Part shown: one piece after another, positions 1 through 8,246 of the stretch | Numbering within the stretch: the first letter of the stretch is position 1 | Layout: the number at the start of each line of letters is the position of its first letter | Source: VAZQ01 sp963763365 | GTDB taxonomy: Bacteria > Pseudomonadota > Alphaproteobacteria > Rhizobiales > Xanthobacteraceae | Length of the DNA stretch: 64,000 bases | Assembly (NCBI GenBank): GCA_963763365.1 | Contig: CAVXOE010000009.1 | Span: 645,999 to 709,998 of the forward strand | Direction: 5' to 3' | Notes under the pieces: generated by a model | Told to the model about the DNA's origin: nothing | What the model saw: only the letters and a program-made list of their open reading frames with translations | The model's database searches: none | Translations under genes and position numbers: made by a program

Positions 1-1842
1 GCTCCCCGCCATCACCACGAGCCCCATCTCGGGGTCGCGATGGAGCCCCAGCACGAGCTCCACGCCGCCGCGGATCTGCTGGCAGACCAGCATCCCGCTC
101 AGGGCGTGTTCGCTCAAGCTGCGTGTCATCCGGTCGTAGGCGGATGTGAGCTCTTCGGGCGTCGTGAGGTTGAGTGCCACCGCGCCGACGTCCGACTTAT
201 GCAGCAGCGTGGGCGACACCGCCTTGAGGACGACCGGATAGCCGATGCGTTCCGCGGCCTTGACGGCGGCGGCCGGCGACGTGACGAGCGTCTCGGTGGG
301 TGTCGCGATGCCGTAGGCGCGCAGCACGTTCTTCGATTCGGCTTCATCGAGCGCGACCGGGTCGGTACCGGCGCGGCTGCGGACGCGCTCGACGATGGTC
401 CGCTGCATCGGCGAAAGTGGCGGTGTTTCCGCGACCGGAGCACTTGCGACGCGCTCGCGGTCGGCGCGGCGCGCGACGGTGGCGATCGCGCGCAGTCTCT
501 TGTAGGCCTCCTGCAGGAACGAGATGTTCGGAGCCTTGGCGCGGATGCTGCGGCTGTAGTCGGTGTGCCCGAGCGTGATCGGCGACGCGAACGCGATCGG
601 CTTGGTGGCCTTGGTGGCGGCGTAGTCGTTCGCCAGCCGGATGTAATGCTCGCTGCGGTCGGCGCCCGGCGCGCGCGGCGGACCCTCCTGGACGAGCACC
701 ATGTCGACGTTCGGATCGTTATGCAGCGCGTCGATCGAGGCCATGAAGTTGTCGGCACTGCTCAGCACGCCGAAGCCGCCGTCGATCGGGTTGCTCACGA
801 GCGAACCGACCGTGAGCACCGCGTTGAGCCGTTCCGTAGTGGCGGGATCGAGCGGACGAAATTCCAGGCCATTGACGTTCGGCGGCGTCGAGCAGCATGC
901 CGCGGAATGCGCCCGACAGCGTGACGGCGCCGAGCCGGCGCCCGGTGGGCGCGCCGGTATGGACGAGCAGTTCGGTGATCTCGACCGCGTCGTCGAGCGT
1001 GTCGGCACGGATGACGCCGGCTTCGCCCGCGACCGCATCGAACGCCTCGATGCTGCCGGCGAGCGAGCCGGTATGCGCGAGCGCGGCGCTGCGGCCGGCT
1101 TCGGACTGCCCGAGCTTGATGGCGACAATCGATTTGCCCGCGCCGCGCGCCAGGCGGCAGGCGGCCTTGAATTTCGCGATGTCCGAAATGGCCTCGATAT
1201 AGACAATGATGACCTTGATCTCGGGCTCACCGGCGAAGAACGCCACGTAGTCGGCGATCGTCAGTCCAGCCTCGTTGCCGCTGGTGATCAGGTATCCGGG
1301 CCAGATGCCGCGCTCCTGCAGCGCCTGGTTGGAGTAGATCATCATCCCGCCGCTCTGGCCCACGAGCGCCACCGGGCCGGGACGAACCGTCAGCGGCCGG
1401 TCCTCTGTCAGGTCACGAGCCTGCTCTTGGAGCACACATTGCCCATGCAGTTCGGACCCGAAACTGCAAGCCCGGTCTTGGCGATGACCTCGGTCAGTTC
1501 GCGCCCGAGCGCCGCCGCTTCGGTGTTGAAGCCCTCGCCGAAGCCCGCCGAGAACACCGTTGCGCTGCGCGCGCCTTCGGCGGCCCCGCTCTTGAGTGCG
1601 TCGATCACGCCGGCCGCCGGCACCAGGATGACCATGTGGTCGGGCGGCTCCGGCAGCGACTTGAAATCCGGATAGCAGGGGCGGCCCCAAATCTCGGTGC
1701 GGCGCGGATTGACCAGGTAGATGGGCCCGGGAAATTCGTACGCATTGAGATTTTGCCAGACCTTGGCGGCCCAGCTTCCCGGCCGGTCGCTCGCTCCCAC
1801 CAGCACAACATTGCGCGGCGCGGTGAGCGCCTCGACTTTCAT
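1..1842 (-). CDS. ADP-forming acyl-CoA synthetase (acetate--CoA ligase family), frameshifted and cut by the window edge
   Basis: NDP-forming acyl-CoA synthetase, which makes an acyl-CoA from a carboxylic acid, CoA and ATP through a phosphohistidine. The N-terminal CoA-binding domain begins RNVVLVGASDRPGSWAAKVW. The middle Succ_CoA_lig-like domain contains VALVGQSGGM and the phosphohistidine motif ALAHTGSLAGS. Between about 1 and 880 the minus strand encodes the ATP-grasp half (VLKAVSPTLLHKSDVGAVAL), which runs off the left edge. Two single-base frame breaks, near 1412 and 885, split it into three reading frames. I take the ATG at 1842 as start; an in-frame TTG at 1863 is possible. The substrate is unknown, but a ligase of this class next to an aromatic-acid-type operon could activate a product of that pathway (inference). 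Confidence 0.85.
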
Positions 1843-2047
1843 CCTGGAGGCTTCGAGGTCCAACGGCGTGTCCGGAGTCGAATGAGGTGAACGAGAGTTC
1901 CCGGTCTACCGGGATGGCAGGCGCGATCCGTCGATGCCACGGGGCTACGGCAGCATCAAGCCATGCCGGGACCGAAGCGCCGGGCGGCAGCTATGCCGAG
2001 GCGAAAAGCGGCTCCGGAACAACGGCTTGGCTAGACTTTTATGGACG

Positions 2048-3400
2048 CTAGACAGGCCCCGGATGGGCCGGAGCATCAGGGAAAAAATGCTCGCGCTTGA
2101 CCTGGGTCTCGGCCGCGAGGCGTGCGATGGCGTAGATGTTCTTGATGATGCCCGGATCGTCCATCCGGCGAAAATTCTCGACCTCGCTCTCGGTGAAATC
2201 GAGATGCAGGTTCTCGCGCAGCCATGAGGCTTCCAGCCGTACGTCGTAGCGCAGGAACCTGAACCACTTTCCGCCCGGCGGCGCGTCGCCCGCGAGATCG
2301 CGGATTTCGGAGTTGATGATCCACGGCTGCGGACATTCCCCGAGCCACTGCATCTGTGCGAGCGAGAGCGATTCGATATCGCTCATGAGCGAAAGAAGCG
2401 CGCTCAGCGCCACCCTCAGCGGCCCGAACCATCCCAGTTGCTTGAACGACATCGTGGTGCGATGGGTGCCGGTGCCGATCGATGTGATCGACAGCTTGCC
2501 GGGTCCAAGCGGCCACTTGAGTGCGAAGCGCTCGAGCTGCGTCATCATCAAGAGCGCCATGGTCGGGTTGTTGTAGGGCGTTACGCCGCCGTCCACGAAC
2601 AAGCCGTGAGTCTTGCTGATATCCTCGCCGCGTCTGCGGCGGGCACTCAGCAGCAACAGACGCAGCTTGCTCGCCAGGAGCGAAAGCGCGGGCAGGTTGA
2701 CGAGCTTGGCATTTACGTCGGGGAGCGGCTGCGTACGCTCGTCCTCGACGATGGGCAATATTTCCGGATCGAAGAAATGCGGCGCCGCGGTACTGGCGCG
2801 TACGAGGTTCGCCAGCCGGTACTCGCTGTTGCCGGTGTACCCCTTAGGGTCGACTTCGGAGCCCGGCGTGCCGGGATGCCAGTAGGGCGCCTTGCAATTG
2901 TTCGCGAGAATCCACGGGCTGCCGGTGTCGAGCCGCTTGGTGACCACGCAGAGGCCGGTGATGAGGTCCGGGCTGTCGAGCCGGCGATCCTTGACGATCT
3001 TGTCGATCTCTTCCCGCAGGGCGCCGGCATCGAACTTGGCCTGCAGTCCGGGCACCCGCCAGAATGGCCGCTTGAACACGCGTGGCGCGAGCTTGAGGTA
3101 GAAGTCCTTGATTTCGGCGGTGCTGTTGCCGAGCGCCAAGGCGCCGGCGATCACCGCGCCGGTCGAGGTGCCGCCGACCAGGTCGAAATAATCACCCAGG
3201 CGGATTTTCGCCGCGCCGTTTCCGCGCTTCGCCTCTTCCTCCTGGATGATCTTTTCGATCCGCTCCAGGAAAGCGACCGAGATCGCGCCGCGCACGCCGC
3301 CGCCGTCGAGCGACAGGATACGCTTCGGTCCGGGACCGAACAGATGCCGGTCGCGAGCAAGGCCCGAGTGAGGGGACGCGTCAGGGGAAGCGTCGTTCAT
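2048..3400 (-). CDS. Patatin-like phospholipase
   Basis: Serine acyl hydrolase with a Ser-Asp dyad, 450 residues. The oxyanion motif DGGGVRG is at residues 32-38, the nucleophile elbow GTSTG at 77-81 (Ser79), and the catalytic aspartate in VDGGVTPYNNP is Asp270. The family cleaves acyl chains from phospholipids or other lipids. No signal peptide is evident, so it is probably cytoplasmic or membrane-associated. Its ATG overlaps the stop of the upstream alpha/beta hydrolase in an ATGA, which implies translational coupling and a shared lipid or ester substrate (inference). An Arg-rich, hydrophobic insertion at about residues 230-258 lies just before the catalytic Asp. The C-terminal 150 residues beyond the patatin core are not recognised. 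Confidence 0.92.
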   Translation of the reverse strand: MNDASPDASPHSGLARDRHLFGPGPKRILSLDGGGVRGAISVAFLERIEKIIQEEEAKRGNGAAKIRLGDYFDLVGGTSTGAVIAGALALGNSTAEIKDFYLKLAPRVFKRPFWRVPGLQAKFDAGALREEIDKIVKDRRLDSPDLITGLCVVTKRLDTGSPWILANNCKAPYWHPGTPGSEVDPKGYTGNSEYRLANLVRASTAAPHFFDPEILPIVEDERTQPLPDVNAKLVNLPALSLLASKLRLLLLSARRRRGEDISKTHGLFVDGGVTPYNNPTMALLMMTQLERFALKWPLGPGKLSITSIGTGTHRTTMSFKQLGWFGPLRVALSALLSLMSDIESLSLAQMQWLGECPQPWIINSEIRDLAGDAPPGGKWFRFLRYDVRLEASWLRENLHLDFTESEVENFRRMDDPGIIKNIYAIARLAAETQVKREHFFPDAPAHPGPV

Positions 3401-4296
3401 TCCGCCGCGTGCGTCCGCGCCGCCGCGACGACGGGGAAATAATCGTCGAGCCAGTTGCGGACGAGATCCCAGACGCGCTTGTTGCCCTCGGCGAACATGA
3501 AGTGGTCGACGTCGCTGACGAGGTGCAACTCGCTCGGCTGGCCGGCGCGCTTGAACAGTTCGATCGACTGCTCGGTCGGCGTCACCGAATCGTTTGCCGA
3601 ATGCAGCAGCATGAGCGGGCGTGGCGCGATCTTGCCGACGACGTCGTCGGCGCGGAAGTCGTACATGCTCTGCGCGGTCTCGGAGGTGAACTCCAGGATC
3701 GAGTTGGTCGCCAGGTTGGTGCGCAGGTGCGGTGGGATCGGCACGATGTCGTAGCGCGGCACCATCAACGGCTTGCCGTGCTGCGCGCGATAACCGCGGC
3801 CCTTGGCGAGCATGTCGGTGAACTTCTTCCAGGCCTCGGCGCCAGGATGCTGGCCGCGGAACTTGCGTTCGCCATCGCCCCAGCCGCCGTTCGATATGAC
3901 GGCGGCGACACGCGGATCGACGCCGCCGGTATAGACCGCGACGGCGCCGCCGAAGCTCGAACCGATCACGCCGATCCGATTGGGATCGACGGCGGGATGT
4001 TTAGTGAGGAACGTGAGCGCGCTCGAGGTGTCCTCGACCTGCTCCAGGCAGATCAGATTGCCGCGCTCGCCTTCGCTCTGGCCGCAGCCGCGCATGTCGA
4101 AGCGCAGCACCACATAGCCGAGGCCGGTGAGCACCTTGGTCGGCTCCATGGTATTCGACGAGCTCTTGTTGCTGCCGAACCCGTGCAGAACGAGAAATGC
4201 GGCCCGCCGCTCGCCCGGCCGCATGTCATTTGGAACGTGCACGACGCCTGACAGCTTGAGGCCCGCGGACGGAAAGGTGACGGGTGTTTCGGTCAT
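3397..4296 (-). CDS. Alpha/beta hydrolase (serine aminopeptidase/esterase-like)
   Basis: Complete 299-residue alpha/beta-fold hydrolase. The oxyanion region is LVLHGFGSNKSS, the nucleophile elbow is GSSFGG (Ser114), the likely acid is Asp236 in HSANDSVTP and the likely base is His265 in SDVDHFMF. The motif DMRGCGQSEG is typical of the Hydrolase_4/dienelactone-hydrolase-like group. There is no signal peptide. It is the first gene of a two-gene unit with the patatin (ATGA overlap at 3397-3400). The substrate cannot be read from sequence; an ester or acyl substrate is expected from the family. Confidence 0.9.
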   Translation of the reverse strand: MTETPVTFPSAGLKLSGVVHVPNDMRPGERRAAFLVLHGFGSNKSSSNTMEPTKVLTGLGYVVLRFDMRGCGQSEGERGNLICLEQVEDTSSALTFLTKHPAVDPNRIGVIGSSFGGAVAVYTGGVDPRVAAVISNGGWGDGERKFRGQHPGAEAWKKFTDMLAKGRGYRAQHGKPLMVPRYDIVPIPPHLRTNLATNSILEFTSETAQSMYDFRADDVVGKIAPRPLMLLHSANDSVTPTEQSIELFKRAGQPSELHLVSDVDHFMFAEGNKRVWDLVRNWLDDYFPVVAAARTHAAE

Positions 4297-4462
4297 TGTG
4301 ATGCTTCCTCGTAGCTGCTCTCGTGGTTCCTTGGGCCCGGCGGCCGCCGGGAGGCGACTTTAGCGATTTGAGATCGCGATGGAAGATGCCTGGTGGGCTG
4401 CCGTGCCGTGGGCGCCACAGCGTAACCCTTCGTCGGCGACGCTCGCTTAATTCCCGAAATAC

Positions 4463-4487
4463 AAAACCCCGGCTTGCGCCGGGGCTT
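4463..4487 (-). terminator. Rho-independent terminator after the BA14K-type gene
   Basis: On the minus strand a perfect 7-bp stem (CCCCGGC/GCCGGGG around a GCAA loop, 4467-4484) is followed by TTTTGT. It lies about 50 nt past the stop of the BA14K-like gene and is oriented to end that transcript. Confidence 0.75.
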
Positions 4488-4535
4488 CGTGTTCAAACGT
4501 CGAGGTACTGGGGACTTCGAACGATCGACGGAGTC

Positions 4536-5105
4536 TTAGTTGCAGGGATGGCGCAGGCCGTCATAGCCCAGGTACGTCCCGGAGACCGGATCGTAGCTGC
4601 GGTAGCGCGCGCGGCAATACGCGGCATCGCGGATCGGCGTATCGACTTCGTAGACATAGCGCGGGCCGGCGATCGGGCGCTCCACCACGTAGGCCCGCGC
4701 CCTCGGGGCGACGACCGTCTCGACGGGTGAATAGGCATACGCGTTAGCCACCGGCGCCGCGTAGGCCGGTGCAGCGTAGTTCGGCGAGTAGGCATACGTG
4801 TTGGCAACCGGCGCGTAGCCCGGCTGGTAGGCGTAGGCTTCGACGACCGGCGTCTGGACGGTCTCACGCACCAGCGGACCGGGTGCGTACCGCTCGGTGA
4901 CAATGCGCTCGCGCACGATCGGGGCGAGTCCGCCGCCTTGCGGCTGGACGCTGCGATAGACGGTGGTGCGCGAAACGGGGGCGAGCGGCCGGGTGACGAT
5001 GGTTTCGGTTTCGACCGGGTCGACGACCCAGGTTTGTGCCTGGGCGGCGGCTGTGCCGGCGACCAGGGCTAGCGCGGTCGCAACGTGACGAAGGACTATG
5101 CTCAT
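4536..5105 (-). CDS. Secreted BA14K-like protein with Tyr/Ala/Pro-rich repeats
   Basis: A 189-residue exported protein. Residues 1-24 form a signal peptide ending in AAAQAQ. The middle (about residues 85-130) is a low-complexity stretch repeating AYAYSP/VANTYAYSPNYA units. The end carries a BA14K-type domain (AYCRARYRSYDPVSGTYLGYDG then HPC) with its two cysteines. BA14K proteins are immunoreactive, lectin-like envelope proteins of Rhizobiales. AGAGG sits 5-9 nt upstream of the ATG. A 9-bp inverted repeat (GATGCCGGA/TCCGGCATC, 5159-5186) lies in the presumed 5' leader. A terminator follows at 4463-4487, so the gene is probably monocistronic. Confidence 0.85.
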   Translation of the reverse strand: MSIVLRHVATALALVAGTAAAQAQTWVVDPVETETIVTRPLAPVSRTTVYRSVQPQGGGLAPIVRERIVTERYAPGPLVRETVQTPVVEAYAYQPGYAPVANTYAYSPNYAAPAYAAPVANAYAYSPVETVVAPRARAYVVERPIAGPRYVYEVDTPIRDAAYCRARYRSYDPVSGTYLGYDGLRHPCN

Positions 5106-5157
5106 GACGACCTCTTCTGACTGGCCTCACCCGTGGGGAACCGGGGTTCGACGTCAT

Positions 5158-5187
5158 CGATGCCGGACCCGCTTGATCCGGCATCGC
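5158..5187. repeat. Short palindrome upstream of the BA14K-like gene
   Basis: GATGCCGGA and TCCGGCATC are separated by 9 bases, giving a 9-bp stem about 55-80 nt upstream of the BA14K-like ATG. It has no T-run, so it is more likely a REP-type element or a leader hairpin than a terminator. The rest of 5106-5395 shows nothing recognisable. Confidence 0.5.
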
Positions 5188-5395
5188 GGAACGGGCCTGG
5201 AGCAATAATGTACCCTGCCGGGGGAGGTTCCAAGCCCTCTTCGGCTACCGGCCTGCCAAGGGTCTCAGGTGCGCGAGGGCAGGGTTAATGTCTATTTGCG
5301 CGGTTTTCGGCAAGTATCGCCGCCGGCGATCAAGTCTCGGCTAACCCTGACCGCGCGATGACATTTCGGTGAGGTACAGGGGGCCGGCGATCGGC

Positions 5396-5746
5396 TCAGC
5401 CCTCCGGCCGGCTCGCCAGTTCCACGCCGCCCAATGCGTACAGCGTCTGGTTGTCGATCTCGGTGCTCGCGATGCCGTACTTCTCCTGAAAATTTCGCAC
5501 CGCCTCGCGCGTCCGCGGCCCGAGCACGCCGTCGATCGGACCCGGATCGAACCCCTTTTGTTGCAACGCCTGCTGCAGCTTCGAGACGCGGTCCGGCGTC
5601 AGTGTCGGGATCGCACTCATGTCGATGGAGCGGAAGGTCGATTGCGGCGTGTTCGACATCACCTCCTCCGCCTGGGCGGCGGTGGTCAGATGTCCGCCGA
5701 TGAACATGCCGAATGTCGTCACGGTGGCAATCACGAGACCTTTCAC
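5396..5746 (-). CDS. Small exported peptidoglycan-binding (PG_binding_1) protein
   Basis: A 116-residue protein with an N-terminal signal-like segment (residues 1-26, ending TTAAQAE) followed by one PG_binding_1 repeat at about residues 45-108. The hallmark is LQQALQQKGFDPGPIDGVLGPRTREAV in frame, that is the xPGxxDGxxGPxTxxAI pattern. The domain binds peptidoglycan; there is no catalytic domain, so a structural or targeting role in the periplasm is likely. GGAGG lies just upstream of the start. The 5747-6007 gap behind it shows nothing recognisable. Confidence 0.85.
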   Translation of the reverse strand: MKGLVIATVTTFGMFIGGHLTTAAQAEEVMSNTPQSTFRSIDMSAIPTLTPDRVSKLQQALQQKGFDPGPIDGVLGPRTREAVRNFQEKYGIASTEIDNQTLYALGGVELASRPEG

Positions 5747-6007
5747 GGGAGCCTCCTCTGATGCGACGGGACAAGGACGGGCTTTGGGTTAGCCTCCAAT
5801 TGTTACAGGCCTGCGCAGCATCGGACCAAACCGACGCAAAATGAAGTGCGGCAAGGTCGCAGGCCGCGGCGGTAACGGCGGCCCACGCTTGCATCATACC
5901 GGATGATCGTCCCTGACCGAAGTGGTCAGTTGCAGTTCGGCTGCCCGATCCGAACTCGCGCGAGCGTGCACGGGCGTTGTCGATGCGGCCTCTCGCGCCG
6001 CCCGAAA

Positions 6008-7012
6008 CTACTCGATCACCTCGTCCGCACGCGCGAGCACGCTTGCAGGCAAATCAATGCCGAGCGCGTTGGCAGTCTTGAGGTTGACGACGAGCTCGTA
6101 TTTCACCGGCGCCTGCACCGGCAGGTCCGCCGGACTCTCGCCTTTCAGGATGCGGTCGACATAGCCGGCGGCCTGCCGGAACTGGTCGACGAAATCGGGG
6201 CCGTAGGAGATCAATCCGCCATTGGCGACATAAAAGCGGGAATTGTAGACGGCAGGCAGCCGATATCGAGCGGCCAGTTCAAAAATCAGATCGCGATGCA
6301 CTGTCGCGGCCGGGCTCCCGGTCACGATCAGGCCGCCGTTCGCTCCTTTCGCGAACGCCGCGATGTCGCGTTCGATTTCGCCGGCATCGCGCACGTCGAT
6401 CGGACGCAACTCCACGCGCATCGCCGGCGCGACGGCCTGGATGGCGCCGAACTGGCCGGGCCCGGTTGCGATGGCGGATTCGCGAATGACCGCCGCCTGG
6501 GTGAGGCTCGGCGAGATTTCCTTGAGCAGCTCCAGCCATTTCCCGCCCATGCCGTATTCGAAGTTGGTGAAGCCGGTGGCGTTGCCGCCCGGCTTTGCCA
6601 AACTACGGACGAAGCCGGCACCGACCGGCTCGGCGACAAGCGTGAACACGACCGGAATGGTCTGGCTCGCTTTCAGCAAAGGCGCGACCGCGGCGCTGGA
6701 ATGGGCAAGGATCACATCGGGGGCGAGCGCGACCAGTTCAGCCGCGTACCTGCGCATGGCTTCTGCGTCGCCCGCACCCCAGCGGTAATCGATCCGGAGG
6801 TTTTGCCCGACGATCCAATTCGCCTGCTGGAGACCTTGCGCAAACGCCGCGAGCCGCGCTTGCGACTCCGGATCGTCCGCCGAAAGACCCATCAGCACAC
6901 CGATGTGCCGCACCTTGCGGCGCTCCTGGGCCTGCAAGCCGAGCGGCCATGCGGCTGCCGCGCCACCCAGCAACGCCATGAATTCGCGTCGTCCCAATTG
7001 ATTGGATTGCAT
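6008..7012 (-). CDS. ABC transporter substrate-binding protein (ABC_sub_bind/TrpX-like family)
   Basis: A 334-residue receptor of the ABC_sub_bind family (PF04392), which is heavily expanded in Bradyrhizobium-type genomes. The N-terminus GRREFMALLGGAAAAWPL is a Tat-like signal (RRxF), so it is probably exported folded. The mature part begins RKVRHIGVLMGLSADDPE and shows family landmarks DVILAHSSAAVAPLLKA and VVFTLVAEPVGAGFV. No permease or ATPase gene is adjacent, so it is an orphan receptor in this window. The ligand is unknown; members near aromatic catabolic genes are often assumed to bind aromatic acids, but nothing here proves it. Confidence 0.9.
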   Translation of the reverse strand: MQSNQLGRREFMALLGGAAAAWPLGLQAQERRKVRHIGVLMGLSADDPESQARLAAFAQGLQQANWIVGQNLRIDYRWGAGDAEAMRRYAAELVALAPDVILAHSSAAVAPLLKASQTIPVVFTLVAEPVGAGFVRSLAKPGGNATGFTNFEYGMGGKWLELLKEISPSLTQAAVIRESAIATGPGQFGAIQAVAPAMRVELRPIDVRDAGEIERDIAAFAKGANGGLIVTGSPAATVHRDLIFELAARYRLPAVYNSRFYVANGGLISYGPDFVDQFRQAAGYVDRILKGESPADLPVQAPVKYELVVNLKTANALGIDLPASVLARADEVIE

Positions 7013-7247
7013 TTGATCCGCCTTTTCCTAAACAAGAAATTCCGCATTCAGCTCATCGGTCAGGCGCCACGTTATTGGCGAACCCTGACACGCTCGAATG
7101 CACGAGGATCGCTAAACCGATCCGGCCTCACCAAGATCAACGTTGCTCTTTATTGCCTTTCGGCAATTCGGTTGTGCAAAACCTCGTGATAATAGGCGGC
7201 CCAGCGCGGTGCGCTGGTGCCGCCAACTCTCCGGTCTATCTGATCGA

Positions 7248-8093
7248 TCAGACCGACTTGCGCCAAGGCAGCAGCATCGAGACGCGCTCGCGGTAGCGCC
7301 GGTATTCATCGCCGAACAGTTCGATCAGGTCATGCTCCTCAAGCGCGATGCCGACGAAGATGTAGGCGGTGGTCACCGCGGCGAACAGCAGATGCCCGGC
7401 CGTCATCGTGGGCGCTGCCCAGAACGCGATGATGAAACCGAGATAGATCGGATGACGCACCACCTTGTAGAGCATCGGAGTGCGGAACCGCGCCTGCGGC
7501 ATCGGCCGGCCCGTGAGGTTGTTGGCAACCTGGTGCAATCCGAACAGCTCGAAGTGATTGATCATGAAGGTGCTGGCAAATACCACGACCCAGCCGATCA
7601 AGGACACGCCGAGAACTGTCGTTGCAAGCGCCGGGTTGGCGATGTGCCACACCACCGTCGGGATCGGCCGCCACTGCCAGAACAGCAGCACGAGCGCGAG
7701 GCTCGCGAGCAGGACGTAGGTGCTCCGTTCGATCGACTTCGGCACGTATTGCGTCCACCATTCCTTGAACTGCCGCCGCGCCATCACGCTGTGCTGCACG
7801 GCGAACAGCGACATCAGCAGCACGTTCACGATCAGCGCCTCGGTTAGAGGTACCGTCGTCCCGGTGTCGATGGTCTTGGGCACCACAAGCCCGGTCACAA
7901 AGCCGATGGCGTACAGAATGGTGCCGAAGAAGGTCAGATAGGCCACGAGGCCGTACAGCAAGCCGAAGAAGCGCAGGACAGCGGCGCCGCGCACCGTCTG
8001 GCTAGGCGATACGCTGGAACGCGCCGGGTGAAGATCGAAGGCTATGGAGCGGTCTTGGGAACGGCGAACGTCGTCCGTCATGGCTCTCTCCAT
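7248..8093 (-). CDS. mddA: Methanethiol S-methyltransferase-like integral membrane protein (NnrU/ICMT superfamily)
   Basis: A 281-residue polytopic membrane protein with about six hydrophobic segments. Its C-terminal motif VVRHPIYLGFIIAFWA followed by EEHDLIELFGDEYRRYRERV is the SAM-binding signature of isoprenylcysteine-methyltransferase/NnrU-type enzymes. The internal sequence (LLMSLFAVQHSVMAR, TYVLLASLALVLLFWQWRPIP) closely resembles MddA as I recall it from Bradyrhizobium, which methylates methanethiol to dimethyl sulfide. The family match is firm; the exact substrate is inferred. It is followed by a GATCGATC palindrome at its stop codon and is 153 nt downstream of the UbiD gene on the same strand. 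The first 25-35 residues look non-membrane and the true start may be slightly downstream. Confidence 0.75.
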   Translation of the reverse strand: MERAMTDDVRRSQDRSIAFDLHPARSSVSPSQTVRGAAVLRFFGLLYGLVAYLTFFGTILYAIGFVTGLVVPKTIDTGTTVPLTEALIVNVLLMSLFAVQHSVMARRQFKEWWTQYVPKSIERSTYVLLASLALVLLFWQWRPIPTVVWHIANPALATTVLGVSLIGWVVVFASTFMINHFELFGLHQVANNLTGRPMPQARFRTPMLYKVVRHPIYLGFIIAFWAAPTMTAGHLLFAAVTTAYIFVGIALEEHDLIELFGDEYRRYRERVSMLLPWRKSV

Positions 8094-8246
8094 CCAATAC
8101 GGATCGCGGACATCGCGATCCCATTGGGCGGGAGCATGCCGGTGAACCGGCCGGAAGACATTGAAGCGCGCTTGATTTGTTCTTCAGAAGCGCTTGATTA
8201 TGGCTCGAGGCCCTGCGCGCCTTCAGGGACGGCGCGACGCGCAATT

